A stretch of DNA of 64,000 nt from an uncultured Rhodospirillaceae bacterium (GCA_945952105.1 CAMFGZ010000015.1:1-64000), one strand, 5' to 3'; counted from the first letter of the stretch, positions 17,793 through 26,667 are shown. Translations and numbers: made by a program. Notes: generated by a model not told the origin, from the sequence alone.

Positions 17793-18092
17793 ATGCAGGC
17801 CGTTCAGGAACTGGTCGCCCCCGCTACCATCGCCCCCGCCGCCCCCTCGCTGCAGTACGACGTGATGCGCGAGATCTTCGAATTGCTGGCGCCCTACAAT
17901 CTCGGCGGAAAGCCGATCACGCCGCAGACGGTGATCTCCAAGGGCCTGACCGTCGATTCGCTCACGATCATGGACGTGATCATGGAGCTGGAAGACCGGT
18001 TCGACGTCACCATCCCGATGAACGTCGCGGCCGATATCGTCACCATCGACCAGCTCGCCGAAGCCGTCGTCTCGCAGCGCGGCCGGCGCTAA
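17793..18092 (+). CDS. Stand-alone acyl carrier protein
   Basis: This 99-residue protein has a low-complexity Ala/Pro/Val tail at the N terminus (1-20) and then a carrier domain. The phosphopantetheine attachment site is Ser56 in TVDSLTIMDVIMELEDRF, which has the usual DSL motif. It is acidic through the helices, as expected for an ACP. It is not the housekeeping AcpP, since no fab genes are near and the N-terminal extension is unusual. Neighbours are the COQ4-like gene and a MATE exporter, so it may carry an acyl chain for a specialised lipid. Confidence 0.82.
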   Translation: MQAVQELVAPATIAPAAPSLQYDVMREIFELLAPYNLGGKPITPQTVISKGLTVDSLTIMDVIMELEDRFDVTIPMNVAADIVTIDQLAEAVVSQRGRR

Positions 18093-18155
18093 AACTCCCG
18101 ACCTCATGAGATAAGTTCGCGAGCACGCGGTGTGGCGCGTGCTACATCGCCTGCA

Positions 18156-19517
18156 ATGACACCCGCAGAACGCCGGCAGATGATGCTGGCCGGGCCGATC
18201 GTGCCCACCATCCTCACACTTGCAACGCCGAACGTCCTGAACGTGGCCATGCAGAGCCTCGTCAGCATCACTGACGGCTATTTCATCGGGCAGCTGGGTG
18301 TAATCGACCTCGCCGCCCTTGCGCTGGTGTTTCCGACCCAGATGACACTCGGCATGATGTCGGCCGGTGCCATGGGCGGCGGCATCTCCTCGTCGGTGGC
18401 GCGCGCGCTGGGCTCGGGCAACCGGGCAGGCGCTGAAGCTGCCGCAGCTCACGCGCTGGCCATCGCGATCGGCATGGCGATGCTGTTCGGCATCCTGTTC
18501 GTGGGATTCGGCCGCCAGATTTATGGCGCGCTGGGCGGCAGCGGCGCGGCGCTCGACCGCGCCGAAGCCTTCGCCACCATTCTCTTCTCCGGCTGCGTCG
18601 CGCATTGGGTCGCCAATTCCATGGCCTCCGTCCTGCGCGGTACCGGCGACATGAAGACCCCCGGCCTCGCACTGGTCGTGACGGCGGCCATCCAGATTCC
18701 GCTCACCGGCGCGCTGACCCTGGGCTGGTTCGGGTTGCCGGCTTTCGGCATCCGCGGTCCCGCCATCGCCGCGGTGATCGCCTTTGCCCTCGCCGCGGTC
18801 TGGATGCTGTCGAAGCTCACCGGCGAGAAGGCGGCGCTCAGGCTGCGCTGGCCGGTCGACGGCTTCCGCTGGCGCGCCTTCCGCGACATCCTGAAGGTCG
18901 GGCTGATCGCCTGCCTCGTGGTCATCCTGACCAACGGCACCGTGCTGGTCGTCACCGGCCTGATCGGCCGTGAGGGTGACGCCGCCATCGCGGGCTACGG
19001 CATCGGCTCGCGCCTCGAATACATGCTGATCCCGATCAGCTTCGGCATCGGCGCGACGCTGACGGCTCTGGTCGGCACCAACATCGGCGCCAAGCAGTAT
19101 GCCCGCGCCCAGCGCATGGCCTGGACGGGCGCCTTTATGGCCGGCGCCGTCGCCGCCACGATCGGCATCATCGTCGCGATCTGGCCCGACCTGTGGCTCG
19201 GCCTGTTCACGTCCAATCCCGCCGCGCTCGCCTCGGGACGCCACTATCTCAGCATCGTCGGCCCGGCCTACGGCTTCTTCGGCCTAGCCATGGCGCTCTA
19301 CTTCGCCTCGCAGGGAACCGGCGAGATGATCTGGCCGGTCGCCGCCAACCTCACCCGGATCACGATTGCAGGCGGCGGCAGCCTGCTCGCCCTCGACCAT
19401 TTCGGCTGGGGCGTCTCAGGCCTCTATACCTGTGTGGCGATGGGCATCGTGGCTTTCTCGGCAGTGCTCGCCTTCTCGACCACGCGCCGCGCCTGGACGG
19501 GCCGAAGCTCAGCCTAG
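18156..19517 (+). CDS. MATE family efflux transporter
   Basis: About 453 residues with twelve hydrophobic segments in two similar halves, as in the MATE exporters that expel drugs or metabolites in exchange for Na+ or H+. Family-like stretches include SITDGYFIGQLG in the first helix region, SVLRGTGDMKTPGLA before mid-protein, and IGATLTALVGTNIGAKQYARA in the second half. I chose ATG at 18156; a GTG at 18132 gives eight more residues, and neither has a convincing ribosome site. The end overlaps the convergent methyltransferase gene by 9 bases. Confidence 0.9.
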   Translation: MTPAERRQMMLAGPIVPTILTLATPNVLNVAMQSLVSITDGYFIGQLGVIDLAALALVFPTQMTLGMMSAGAMGGGISSSVARALGSGNRAGAEAAAAHALAIAIGMAMLFGILFVGFGRQIYGALGGSGAALDRAEAFATILFSGCVAHWVANSMASVLRGTGDMKTPGLALVVTAAIQIPLTGALTLGWFGLPAFGIRGPAIAAVIAFALAAVWMLSKLTGEKAALRLRWPVDGFRWRAFRDILKVGLIACLVVILTNGTVLVVTGLIGREGDAAIAGYGIGSRLEYMLIPISFGIGATLTALVGTNIGAKQYARAQRMAWTGAFMAGAVAATIGIIVAIWPDLWLGLFTSNPAALASGRHYLSIVGPAYGFFGLAMALYFASQGTGEMIWPVAANLTRITIAGGGSLLALDHFGWGVSGLYTCVAMGIVAFSAVLAFSTTRRAWTGRSSA

Positions 19518-20174
19518 CCGGATCGACAGTTCGACATCGTCGGCGAAGGGCACCGACAGATAGCCCTGCGCCGGGGAGCGCACGCGCTCCAGGTACTCCG
19601 GGCTCCAGTCGGCATTGTCCGCGAGGACGAGCGCGCCCGGCTTCAGGTTTGGCTCCAGGAGGGCGAGGACCGCCGGATAGAGCCCCTTCGCACCGTCCAG
19701 CAGGACGAGGTCGATGACCGGCAGCAGGTTCTTTGCCAGCGTCTCCAGCGCATCGCCTTCGCGGATTTCGACCAGATCGGCGAGGCCGCCGGCTTCGACG
19801 TTGGCACGAGCGCGCGCGACCTTCGACGGCTCGAACTCGCAGGTGATGAGGCGGCCGCCGCCATTGTCCCGCAGCGCTGCGGCAAGGTGCAGGGTCGACA
19901 CACCGAACGACGTTCCGAACTCGACGATCGTTCGGGCACCTGACGAGCGTGCCAGCATATAGAGCAACGTGCCGGTCTCGCGTGAGACGGCCAGCGGAAA
20001 TTCCTTCGCCCGCTCGTAGAAGGCGCGGTAGTCCGTCTTGCTGGCCATCATCGCCGCGCGCTCTTCCGGCGACAGCGTCGCCATCTCCTGCCGCACGGCG
20101 CCGGTCGAAGCAGACGCTTCGGCAAACAGGCGTTCGAGGACCGGCGCAACTCGTGAATCATGAAGCGTGTTCAT
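19509..20174 (-). CDS. Class I SAM-dependent O-methyltransferase
   Basis: The 221-residue protein has the catechol/caffeoyl-CoA O-methyltransferase type Rossmann fold: motif I VEFGTSFGVSTLHLAAAL, motif II ITCEFEPSKVARARANVE and the acid-rich VIDLVLLDGAKGLYPAVL. It would methylate a hydroxyl of a small aromatic or other acceptor. The ATG at 20174 is supported by AAGGAAAG; an in-frame ATG at 20198 lacks one. It is divergent from the TetR gene, across a palindrome that could control both. Confidence 0.85.
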   Translation of the reverse strand: MNTLHDSRVAPVLERLFAEASASTGAVRQEMATLSPEERAAMMASKTDYRAFYERAKEFPLAVSRETGTLLYMLARSSGARTIVEFGTSFGVSTLHLAAALRDNGGGRLITCEFEPSKVARARANVEAGGLADLVEIREGDALETLAKNLLPVIDLVLLDGAKGLYPAVLALLEPNLKPGALVLADNADWSPEYLERVRSPAQGYLSVPFADDVELSIRLG

Positions 20175-20209
20175 CGGTCTTTCCTTGTCGGTGTCCATGC
20201 GGCTAAAAT

Positions 20210-20222
20210 ACGAATGATTCGT
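20210..20222. promoter_or_regulatory. Palindromic candidate operator between methyltransferase and TetR genes
   Basis: ACGAA-TGA-TTCGT is a perfect 13-base palindrome in the 80-base divergent gap. A TAAAAT box overlaps its left side. Position and symmetry fit a site for the adjacent TetR-type regulator acting on itself and on the methyltransferase. Confidence 0.5.
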
Positions 20223-20254
20223 CGCATTTTCGATTCGCGTTCCCCGAGCTCGCC

Positions 20255-20923
20255 ATGGCTACTCGAAAAACAGCCCGTATTTCCTCGCGAAAAGAGCCCC
20301 GGCAGGCGCGCTCCACGCAGCTCGTGTCGGACATCCTCGAGGCGGCCATTCGCGTTTTGACGCGGGAGGGCGCGCGCCGTTTCACGACCGCGCGCGTCGC
20401 CGCGACGGCCGGCGTCAGCGTCGGCTCGCTCTACCAATATTTTCCCAACAAGGAAGCGATCCTCTTCCGTCTGCAGACCGACGAGTGGCGGCAGACCAGC
20501 GGCCTGATGCAGGACATGCTGGCCGATCCGACGTTGCCGCCTCCCGAGCGTTTGCGCGCGGTCGTAAAGGCTTTCTTCCGGTCGGAGGTCGAGGAGGCGG
20601 CGCTGCGCGTCGCACTCGACGACGCCGCACCGCTCTATCGCGATGCACCGGAGACCCGGGAGCATCGCCGCCAAGGCCGCCGCCGGGTCGCCCTGTTCAT
20701 GCGCGAAGCGCTGCCTGACTTGCCGCCACGGGAACGCAGCGCCGCCGCCGACATCATGATCATGTCGATGGGCGCCGTCGGTGCTCAAATCTCGGAGGAG
20801 GGCCGTCCGACCGCCGAGGTCGACCGGCTCGCCTCGGCGATGGGCGATATGTTCACAGCCTATCTCGACCGGCTAAACTTCAGCACATCGGCCGCGGGCC
20901 GCGCAAAACGGGGCGGAGCGTGA
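20255..20923 (+). CDS. TetR/AcrR family transcriptional regulator
   Basis: The 222-residue protein has an N-terminal helix-turn-helix domain (about 22-70) with the typical RFTTARVAATAGVSVGSLYQYFPNKEAIL sequence region, followed by a helical ligand-binding domain. Such proteins repress genes until a small molecule binds. Its own gap to the divergent methyltransferase holds a perfect palindrome. The stop TGA overlaps the GTG start of cobF, so regulator and enzyme are translationally coupled. Confidence 0.92.
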   Translation: MATRKTARISSRKEPRQARSTQLVSDILEAAIRVLTREGARRFTTARVAATAGVSVGSLYQYFPNKEAILFRLQTDEWRQTSGLMQDMLADPTLPPPERLRAVVKAFFRSEVEEAALRVALDDAAPLYRDAPETREHRRQGRRRVALFMREALPDLPPRERSAAADIMIMSMGAVGAQISEEGRPTAEVDRLASAMGDMFTAYLDRLNFSTSAAGRAKRGGA

Positions 20924-21681
20924 AGACGATCCTCATCATCGGTATCGGCGCCGGCGACCCGGACTATCTGACGGTCCAGGCCGTCAAGGCGCTCAACCGC
21001 GTCGACGTGTTCTTCCTGATGGACAAGGGTCCGGCCAAGACCAAGCTGCGCGCCTTGCGGGACGAAATCTGCCGCCGCCACATCGCGCCGGGCCACCCTC
21101 ACCGCTTCGTCGAAGCCCCGAGCCCGCCGCGCGACACTCGGCCGGCCGACTACCGCGCCAGCGTGGATGAGCTGAATGCCGCCAAGCAGATGGTCTTCGA
21201 GCAGATGATCGCGGCGATGGAGGATGGCGAAACGGCCGGCATCCTCGTCTGGGGCGACCCCATGCTCTACGACAGCACGATCCGCAACATCGAGGCGATT
21301 GAGGCGCGCGGCACGCATGCCATCCAGTTCGAGGTCATCCCCGGCGTCACCGCCGTCCAGGCCCTTGCAGCGCGGCACAGGATCCCCCTCAACCGGATCG
21401 CCGAGCCGGTCCTGCTCACCACGGGGCGCAAGCTCGCGGAAGGCTTTCCCGACGGCGTCGATAGCGCCGCCGTCCTCCTCGACGGCGAGGACACTTACAG
21501 GCACTTTGCCGAAGAGGAGATGGAGATTTACTGGGGTGCCTATCTGGGTACGCCGGACGAGATCCTGATCGCGGGCCGGCTGGCCGACGTCGCCGGAGAA
21601 ATCCATCGTCGGCGGCATGCCGCACGCGAGAAGAACGGCTGGATCATGGATACATATTTGCTGCGAAAGACCGGTGTTTGA
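20920..21681 (+). CDS. cobF: Precorrin-6A synthase (deacetylating)
   Basis: The 253-residue product has the precorrin methyltransferase fold with the N-terminal IIGIGAGDPDYLTVQAV and the later VIPGVTAVQALAARHRIPLNRI that mark CobF. In the aerobic cobalamin route CobF methylates precorrin-5 at C1 and removes the acetyl group. Translation begins at GTG, overlapping the TetR stop. It is unusual that no other cob gene lies in this window, since CobF normally sits in a cob cluster. The fold is clear; a shift of substrate is possible. Confidence 0.88.
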   Translation: MKTILIIGIGAGDPDYLTVQAVKALNRVDVFFLMDKGPAKTKLRALRDEICRRHIAPGHPHRFVEAPSPPRDTRPADYRASVDELNAAKQMVFEQMIAAMEDGETAGILVWGDPMLYDSTIRNIEAIEARGTHAIQFEVIPGVTAVQALAARHRIPLNRIAEPVLLTTGRKLAEGFPDGVDSAAVLLDGEDTYRHFAEEEMEIYWGAYLGTPDEILIAGRLADVAGEIHRRRHAAREKNGWIMDTYLLRKTGV

Positions 21682-21741
21682 CGCTTGTTCGGCCGGTGAT
21701 CGCTTGGCATCGTGCGCGCCTTCAAACATCGGAGATCGGAT

Positions 21742-22884
21742 ATGAGCGACACCAACAAGATTTCGGGCCTGCAGCTTCGCTCCCTGATCTCCAAGGAAGG
21801 CCAGCTCGAACTCTCGCTCGCCAGGGTCGAGGTGCCCGAACCCGGCCCCGACCAGGTCGTGGTCAAGGTCGAGGCGACGCCGATCAACCCGTCGGATCTC
21901 GGTCTGCTGACCGGTCCCGCGGACCTGTCGAAGGCCACGTCCAGCGGAAGCGGTGATGACGTGAAAGTCACGGCTCCGGTTTCCGCCGCGGCGCTACCAT
22001 TCCTCGCGACCCGGCTGGGCGAATCGATGCCCGTCGGCAACGAAGGCGCCGGCACCGTTGTGAAGGCGGGCTCATCGGAGGCCGCGCAGGCGCTCAAGGG
22101 CAAGCTGGTGTCGATGGTCGGCGGCTCGATGTACGCCCAGTACCGGGTGCTGAACGCGCGCGACTGCCAGCCACTGCCCGCCGGTACGACGGCCGCCGAA
22201 GGCGCCTCGTGGTTCGTCAATCCGCTGACCGCACTCGGCATGACCGAGACGATGAAGCGCGAGGGCCACAAGGCGCTGGTCCACACCGCCGCAGCCTCCA
22301 ACCTCGGCCAGATGCTGAACAAGATCTGCAACGAGGACGGTATCGGCCTCGTGAACATCGTTCGCAGCCCCGAGCAGGCCAAGTTGCTGAAGGGCATCGG
22401 CGCCAGGCATGTCGTCGATTCGAGCGCCGCAACGTTCCAGGACGATCTCGTGCAGGCGCTGGTCGAGACCGGCGCCACCATCGCTTTCGACGCGATCGGC
22501 GGCGGCAAGCTCGCCAGCCAGATCCTCACCGCCATGGAAATCGCCATCAACAAGACCGCCACGACCTATAACCGCTACGGCTCGTCCGTGCACAAGCAGG
22601 TCTATGTCTATGGCAGCCTCAACACCGGCCCGGTCGAGCTGACGCGCAACTACGGCATGGCCTGGGGCGTGGGCGGCTGGCTGCTGACGCCGTTCCTTCA
22701 GAAGATCGGCCGCCCCGATCAGACGCGCCTGCGCGAGCGGGTGGTGAACTCGCTCAAGACGACCTTCGCCAGCCACTACACCCGGACCATTTCGCTGCAG
22801 GAAGCGCTCGACCTCCAGAACCTCGCCGCCTACTCCAAGCGCGCGACGGGCGAGAAGTTCCTGATCAATCCGAACAAGGCGTAA
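21742..22884 (+). CDS. MDR-family (zinc-free type) dehydrogenase
   Basis: The 380-residue protein belongs to the medium-chain dehydrogenase/reductase superfamily. The catalytic N-domain has the family-like PEPGPDQVVVKVEATPINPSD and GNEGAGTVVKAG, and the cofactor domain has ALVHTAAASNLGQMLNKIC. It lacks the GHE and four-cysteine zinc motifs, so it is more like quinone oxidoreductases or enoyl reductases. The ATG follows GGAG at good spacing. A deacetylase gene starts 7 bases after it and is probably cotranscribed. Confidence 0.87.
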   Translation: MSDTNKISGLQLRSLISKEGQLELSLARVEVPEPGPDQVVVKVEATPINPSDLGLLTGPADLSKATSSGSGDDVKVTAPVSAAALPFLATRLGESMPVGNEGAGTVVKAGSSEAAQALKGKLVSMVGGSMYAQYRVLNARDCQPLPAGTTAAEGASWFVNPLTALGMTETMKREGHKALVHTAAASNLGQMLNKICNEDGIGLVNIVRSPEQAKLLKGIGARHVVDSSAATFQDDLVQALVETGATIAFDAIGGGKLASQILTAMEIAINKTATTYNRYGSSVHKQVYVYGSLNTGPVELTRNYGMAWGVGGWLLTPFLQKIGRPDQTRLRERVVNSLKTTFASHYTRTISLQEALDLQNLAAYSKRATGEKFLINPNKA

Positions 22885-22891
22885 CCGCGAC

Positions 22892-23788
22892 ATGGCGCGC
22901 GAAACCGGAGACAGTGTCCGCGGCCGCGCGCCGTACCTGCCGATCCACAAGCGGCCGAGGCTCGTCCTGCCGGGCAATGCTCGCGTCGCCGTATGGACGA
23001 TCGTGAACGTCGAGAACTGGAGTCCGGCCGGTGCGATGCCGCGCACCGTCCTGCCGCCGCCGATGGGGCAACCGCTTCTGCCCGACGTGCCCAACTGGGC
23101 CTGGCACGAATACGGGATGCGTGTCGGCTTCTGGCGCTTCCTGGAAACGCTGAGCGCGCGCAAGCTCAAGGCGACGTTCGCCGTGAACGGCACGGCCTGT
23201 GAACTCTATCGCGAGGCCTGCCAGGCGGCGCACGAGGCCGGCTGGGACTTCATGGGCCATGGCTGGGTGCAGAAGCCGATGCACCGGGTCGAGGACCAAA
23301 AGGCCGCCATCGCCGACACGATCCGCGCCATCAAGGATTTTACCGGAAAGCCGCCGCGCGGCTGGGAGAGCCCCGGCCTCACCGAGACCGATGAGACGCT
23401 CGACCTGCTGGCCGAAGCCGGCATCGAATATGTCGCCGACTGGGTGATGGACGAGCAGCCGCTGCCGCTCAGGACGCGCGCCGGCGAGATCGTGTCCGTT
23501 CCCTACACTGTCGAGATCAACGACGTCGTCATCAGTGCCGTGCAGCAGCAGCCCTCGGACGAGATCTACCGGCGCGGCCGCGACCAGTTCGACCGGCTCT
23601 ATCTCGACGGGCTGAAAGCGCCGCGCGTCATGGCGATCTCGATCCACCCGTATCTCACGGGCGTGCCGCACCGGATCAAGTATCTCGAAATGCTTTACGA
23701 CTACATCCTCGGCCACCAGGGCGTCGTGATGTGGACCGGTGCCGAGATCCTCGACTGGTACCGCACGCAGGTGCCGGCGACGCGGTAG
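22892..23788 (+). CDS. Polysaccharide-deacetylase-family hydrolase (PuuE-like)
   Basis: The 298-residue protein has the NodB-type deacetylase fold seen in metal-independent allantoinase-like enzymes. The first acidic motif reads VNVENW in place of the metal-binding DD, and the expected His motif is FMGHGWVQ. A second family member in this window (37309-38208) has the corresponding FEEG and CHGWRWE. The role is probably C-N bond hydrolysis rather than sugar deacetylation. No signal peptide is present. Confidence 0.82.
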   Translation: MARETGDSVRGRAPYLPIHKRPRLVLPGNARVAVWTIVNVENWSPAGAMPRTVLPPPMGQPLLPDVPNWAWHEYGMRVGFWRFLETLSARKLKATFAVNGTACELYREACQAAHEAGWDFMGHGWVQKPMHRVEDQKAAIADTIRAIKDFTGKPPRGWESPGLTETDETLDLLAEAGIEYVADWVMDEQPLPLRTRAGEIVSVPYTVEINDVVISAVQQQPSDEIYRRGRDQFDRLYLDGLKAPRVMAISIHPYLTGVPHRIKYLEMLYDYILGHQGVVMWTGAEILDWYRTQVPATR

Positions 23789-23803
23789 CCGGCCGAAGCG
23801 CGT

Positions 23804-25036
23804 TCACGCGCGCTTCGCCGCCGCTTCCTTCTCCGCCATCTTCTGCTTCAACTGCTCGGGCGTGAGACGGACGATGTGTTCGTTCTGATGGCTGAAGATG
23901 TCGTACTTGGCGACGTCGAGGTCCTCGAGCACGATCTCGCGGTCGAGCACCTTCTGCTTCCAGATGGCATGCTCGGCCTCGGCGGCATGGAACTCCGGCA
24001 TCACCTCGCGGGCGAAGAGATCGAGCGAGTCGCAGATATCCTGGTGGCTCGTCTTGCCGGCCTGGTTCAGCAGGATCACCTGGTCGACCCTGCTGGCCTG
24101 GAACTGGCGCAGTTTGCGGCGGATAGTTTCGGGCGAGCCGATGAGCCCCGAGTCGAGCGCCTTCTTTTCCTCCGGCCCGCCGCGCCACGCCTGGTACTCG
24201 TCCCACAGGTTCGAGGTGCCCGGCGCATCGACGCCTTTGCGGCCGTAATAGGAGAGCGCGAAGATGAAGAAGGTCCAGCCGGCGGCCTTGGCCTCGGCCT
24301 CCTCGTCGGTGGGCGCGCACATGAAGCCCGACACCATCGCGACGTTCGGATTGCTCTGATAGTCGGCGAGCTTGTTCGAGTTGTTCAGCAGGTTGTTGTA
24401 GTACTTGTGCACCCAGGCACGCGCTGCTTCCGGCGTGACGAAGGTAAAGCCGAGCGCCCCCATGCCCCATTCGCCCGCCTTCCCGATCGTGGCGATGTTC
24501 GAGCAGGCGACCCACAGCGGCGGATGCGGCTTCTGGAACGGCTTGGGGATCACGTTGCGCGCCGGGAAGTCGTAATACTGGCCGTGGAACTCCCAGCTCT
24601 CCTTCGAGAACATCGGGACGATGGCCTTCACGGCCTCCTCCCAGCGCTCGCGCTTGTCGCGCACCCGGATATTGAAGGGATGCAGCTCGGCCGGCCCGGC
24701 CGCCTCGCCCATGCCAAGCTCGACCCGGCCGCCTGAAAGGAGATCGAGCGTGGAAACCTTTTCGGCAACGCGGTGCGGGTTGTTGGTGGTGAGCTGGATC
24801 ACGCCGTGTCCCAGCCGGATGCGTTTGGTGCGCTGGCTGGCGGCACCGAGAAACACTTCCGGCGCGGAGGAGTGGGAATACTCCTCGAGGAAGTGATGCT
24901 CGACCTCCCAGGCGTAGTCGTAGCCGAGCCTGTCGGCGAGCTCGATCTGGGTGAGCGAGTCCTGCAGCAGCCGATACTCGCTCTTTTCCCCCCACGGCCG
25001 CGGCAGCTGATGCTCGTAGAAGATGCCGAACTTCAT
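23804..25036 (-). CDS. LLM-class flavin-dependent oxidoreductase
   Basis: The 410-residue protein is a bacterial luciferase-like monooxygenase. Family stretches include YDYAWEVEHHFLEEYSHSSAPEVFLGAASQRT, LLSGGRVELGMGEA and PKPFQKPHPPLWVA. These enzymes use reduced FMN or F420 to oxygenate small substrates. The C-terminal 30 residues are Lys/Ala/Glu-rich. The gene starts 12 bases after the hydrolase gene, which it probably follows in an operon with the NDUFAF6-like gene. Confidence 0.9.
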   Translation of the reverse strand: MKFGIFYEHQLPRPWGEKSEYRLLQDSLTQIELADRLGYDYAWEVEHHFLEEYSHSSAPEVFLGAASQRTKRIRLGHGVIQLTTNNPHRVAEKVSTLDLLSGGRVELGMGEAAGPAELHPFNIRVRDKRERWEEAVKAIVPMFSKESWEFHGQYYDFPARNVIPKPFQKPHPPLWVACSNIATIGKAGEWGMGALGFTFVTPEAARAWVHKYYNNLLNNSNKLADYQSNPNVAMVSGFMCAPTDEEAEAKAAGWTFFIFALSYYGRKGVDAPGTSNLWDEYQAWRGGPEEKKALDSGLIGSPETIRRKLRQFQASRVDQVILLNQAGKTSHQDICDSLDLFAREVMPEFHAAEAEHAIWKQKVLDREIVLEDLDVAKYDIFSHQNEHIVRLTPEQLKQKMAEKEAAAKRA

Positions 25037-25048
25037 TGGGCGCTTCCT

Positions 25049-25933
25049 TCAGGCGGCTTTGCAGAAACCGGAGATACTCGAAACCAGCTTCGGCACCATC
25101 TGTTCGGGCACGTCATGGCCCCAGCCGGGAAAGGTCTCGATCTTCGCGCCGGGCACGAGGCTCGCCACGTCGCGACCGCACTCGACCGGCAGAAGCGGGT
25201 CGTCGTCGCCATGCAGCACCAGGGTGGGCACCTTCACGGTCTTCAGGAGATCCACGCGCGGGCCGGAGACCATGATCGCGAGATACTGCCGCGCGGCGCC
25301 CGGCGGGTAATAGCGGCGATCGATGTTGCGCTCGACCAGTTCACGCATCTTCGTCGGGTCGGTCGGATAGCCCGGGCTGCCAATCACCGTCCGCAGCTTG
25401 ATGCCGTGCGCGACCAGCTGCTCGCGGGCCGGCCCCTCGGGCAGCGCCGACAGCATCGCCACAGCCTCGGGCTTGCCCATCGGCAGACCCAGGCGGCCGC
25501 TGGTCGACATGATGGAGACGAGCGACCGCGTGCGCTGCGGATAGGTCGCGGCAACCACCTGGGCGATCATGCCACCCATGGAGGCGCCGACCATGTGCGC
25601 CCGATCGATGCCGAGCGCATCGAGCAAGCCGATCGCATCGGCGGCCATGTCGCTCAGCAGGTAGGGTGCCTCGACCTTCTGGCCCTTCATCAGCTTGGCG
25701 AAGGCCCCCATCAAGTCGGGCACGCCCCACTTGTCGAAGTCCGTCGACAGGCCGACATCGCGGTTGTCGTAGCGCACGACGAAGAAGCCTTGCCGGGCCA
25801 ACCCTTCGCACAGCGATTCCGGCCAGAGCGTCAATTGCGCCCCCAGGCCCATGATCAGCAACAGGGCCGGGTCGCCCTTCTCGCCGAATGTCTCGTATTC
25901 GATCTCGATGCCGTTGGCCTTCGTCTTCGCCAC
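25049..25933 (-). CDS. Alpha/beta-hydrolase (esterase/haloperoxidase type)
   Basis: The 294-residue protein has an oxyanion strand LLLIMGLGAQLTLWPE, nucleophile elbow VGASMGGMIAQ (Ser118), acid in HGDDDPLLPVECG and His in GWGHDVPEQM. This matches many small-molecule esterases. Translation starts at GTG with a strong GGAGGAA, and the frame further upstream belongs to another gene's shadow. It sits 20 bases after the NDUFAF6-like gene and 12 before the LLM oxidoreductase gene. Confidence 0.88.
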   Translation of the reverse strand: MAKTKANGIEIEYETFGEKGDPALLLIMGLGAQLTLWPESLCEGLARQGFFVVRYDNRDVGLSTDFDKWGVPDLMGAFAKLMKGQKVEAPYLLSDMAADAIGLLDALGIDRAHMVGASMGGMIAQVVAATYPQRTRSLVSIMSTSGRLGLPMGKPEAVAMLSALPEGPAREQLVAHGIKLRTVIGSPGYPTDPTKMRELVERNIDRRYYPPGAARQYLAIMVSGPRVDLLKTVKVPTLVLHGDDDPLLPVECGRDVASLVPGAKIETFPGWGHDVPEQMVPKLVSSISGFCKAA

Positions 25934-25953
25934 GCTTCCTCCGGGGTTGTCCG

Positions 25954-26613
25954 TCAGTATCGCCCGCGCTTGGCCGCCCACCAATAGGCCAGCGGCCGCC
26001 GCAGCGGCCCCATCGGCCGGTCGAGAGACAATGCCGGCAGGAGGATCGGGAGCGTCCGGGAATCGACTTTGCGGCGAAGCGCCCGCGCATCGCCCACGAG
26101 CTGGTCGCGCTCGGCCCCCTCGCCCATCAGCCAGGCCGCGCCGACCGCGTGCGCCGCCTGCCGCGAAACGGCATCCTCGACACCCAGCACCGCCAGTTCG
26201 AGATCGGCCAGCGCGTGCCCGGCGACCATCACGTCGAGCGGACCCTCGATCTCCTCCTCCCGGGCGTCGATCAGCCTGACCAGGCTTTCGAGCGCGAGTC
26301 CGTGCCGCCGCACGGTTTCGCCGAGCACATCGACGATGGGCTGCGCCCTCGGCTTTCCGATGCCGACGGCCTCGGCCATCGCCTCGCGCCACCATTCCAG
26401 GCGAATACGCGCCAGCATCGGCTCCTTCGTCACGCTCCGTGTGCGCGCCAGTTCATGATCGAAGGCCAGCAACGCCAGCAGCCCGCCGCGCTGCGGTTCC
26501 GGGGCAAAAAGGGCCGCCAGGAAGCGCTCGCGGTCCGCGCCGCGCACCAGGTCGAGCACGTAGCGATGCGAGGCCTCGGAGGCGCGGTAGCTGTTCGGTT
26601 GGGTTTCGGGCAT
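25954..26613 (-). CDS. Squalene/phytoene synthase-like protein (NDUFAF6 type)
   Basis: The 219-residue protein matches the NDUFAF6-like branch of the squalene/phytoene synthase fold, with YVLDLVRGADRERFLAALFAPE and LARIRLEWWREAM near the start. The paired aspartate-rich motifs that bind diphosphate in true synthases are absent, so a prenyl synthase activity is unlikely. In mitochondria NDUFAF6 helps assemble complex I. It is followed by the hydrolase and LLM genes. An NDUFAF3-like gene lies about 0.8 kb away, beside secF. Confidence 0.78.
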   Translation of the reverse strand: MPETQPNSYRASEASHRYVLDLVRGADRERFLAALFAPEPQRGGLLALLAFDHELARTRSVTKEPMLARIRLEWWREAMAEAVGIGKPRAQPIVDVLGETVRRHGLALESLVRLIDAREEEIEGPLDVMVAGHALADLELAVLGVEDAVSRQAAHAVGAAWLMGEGAERDQLVGDARALRRKVDSRTLPILLPALSLDRPMGPLRRPLAYWWAAKRGRY

Positions 26614-26638
26614 GGCGACTGGGCTGGGGGTGCGACCG

Positions 26639-26667
26639 TTGAACGCAGGCGAGGTTCAGCTTACAAT
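26639..26667 (+). promoter_or_regulatory. Candidate sigma-70 promoter of the urate-hydroxylase-like gene
   Basis: TTGAAC (26639-26644), a 17-base spacer and TACAAT (26662-26667) form a good consensus-like pair 46 bases before the downstream ATG at 26713. It is the best plus-strand promoter match in the window. The mRNA start would be near 26674. Confidence 0.6.

Noticed and set aside
20855-21000. Cobalamin riboswitch near cobF
   Set aside because: The gene starts inside the upstream stop codon, so there is no leader for a riboswitch.
25934-26395. N-terminal extension of the alpha/beta-hydrolase frame
   Set aside because: It covers the NDUFAF6-like gene in another frame; GTG at 25933 has a strong ribosome site and matches the fold.
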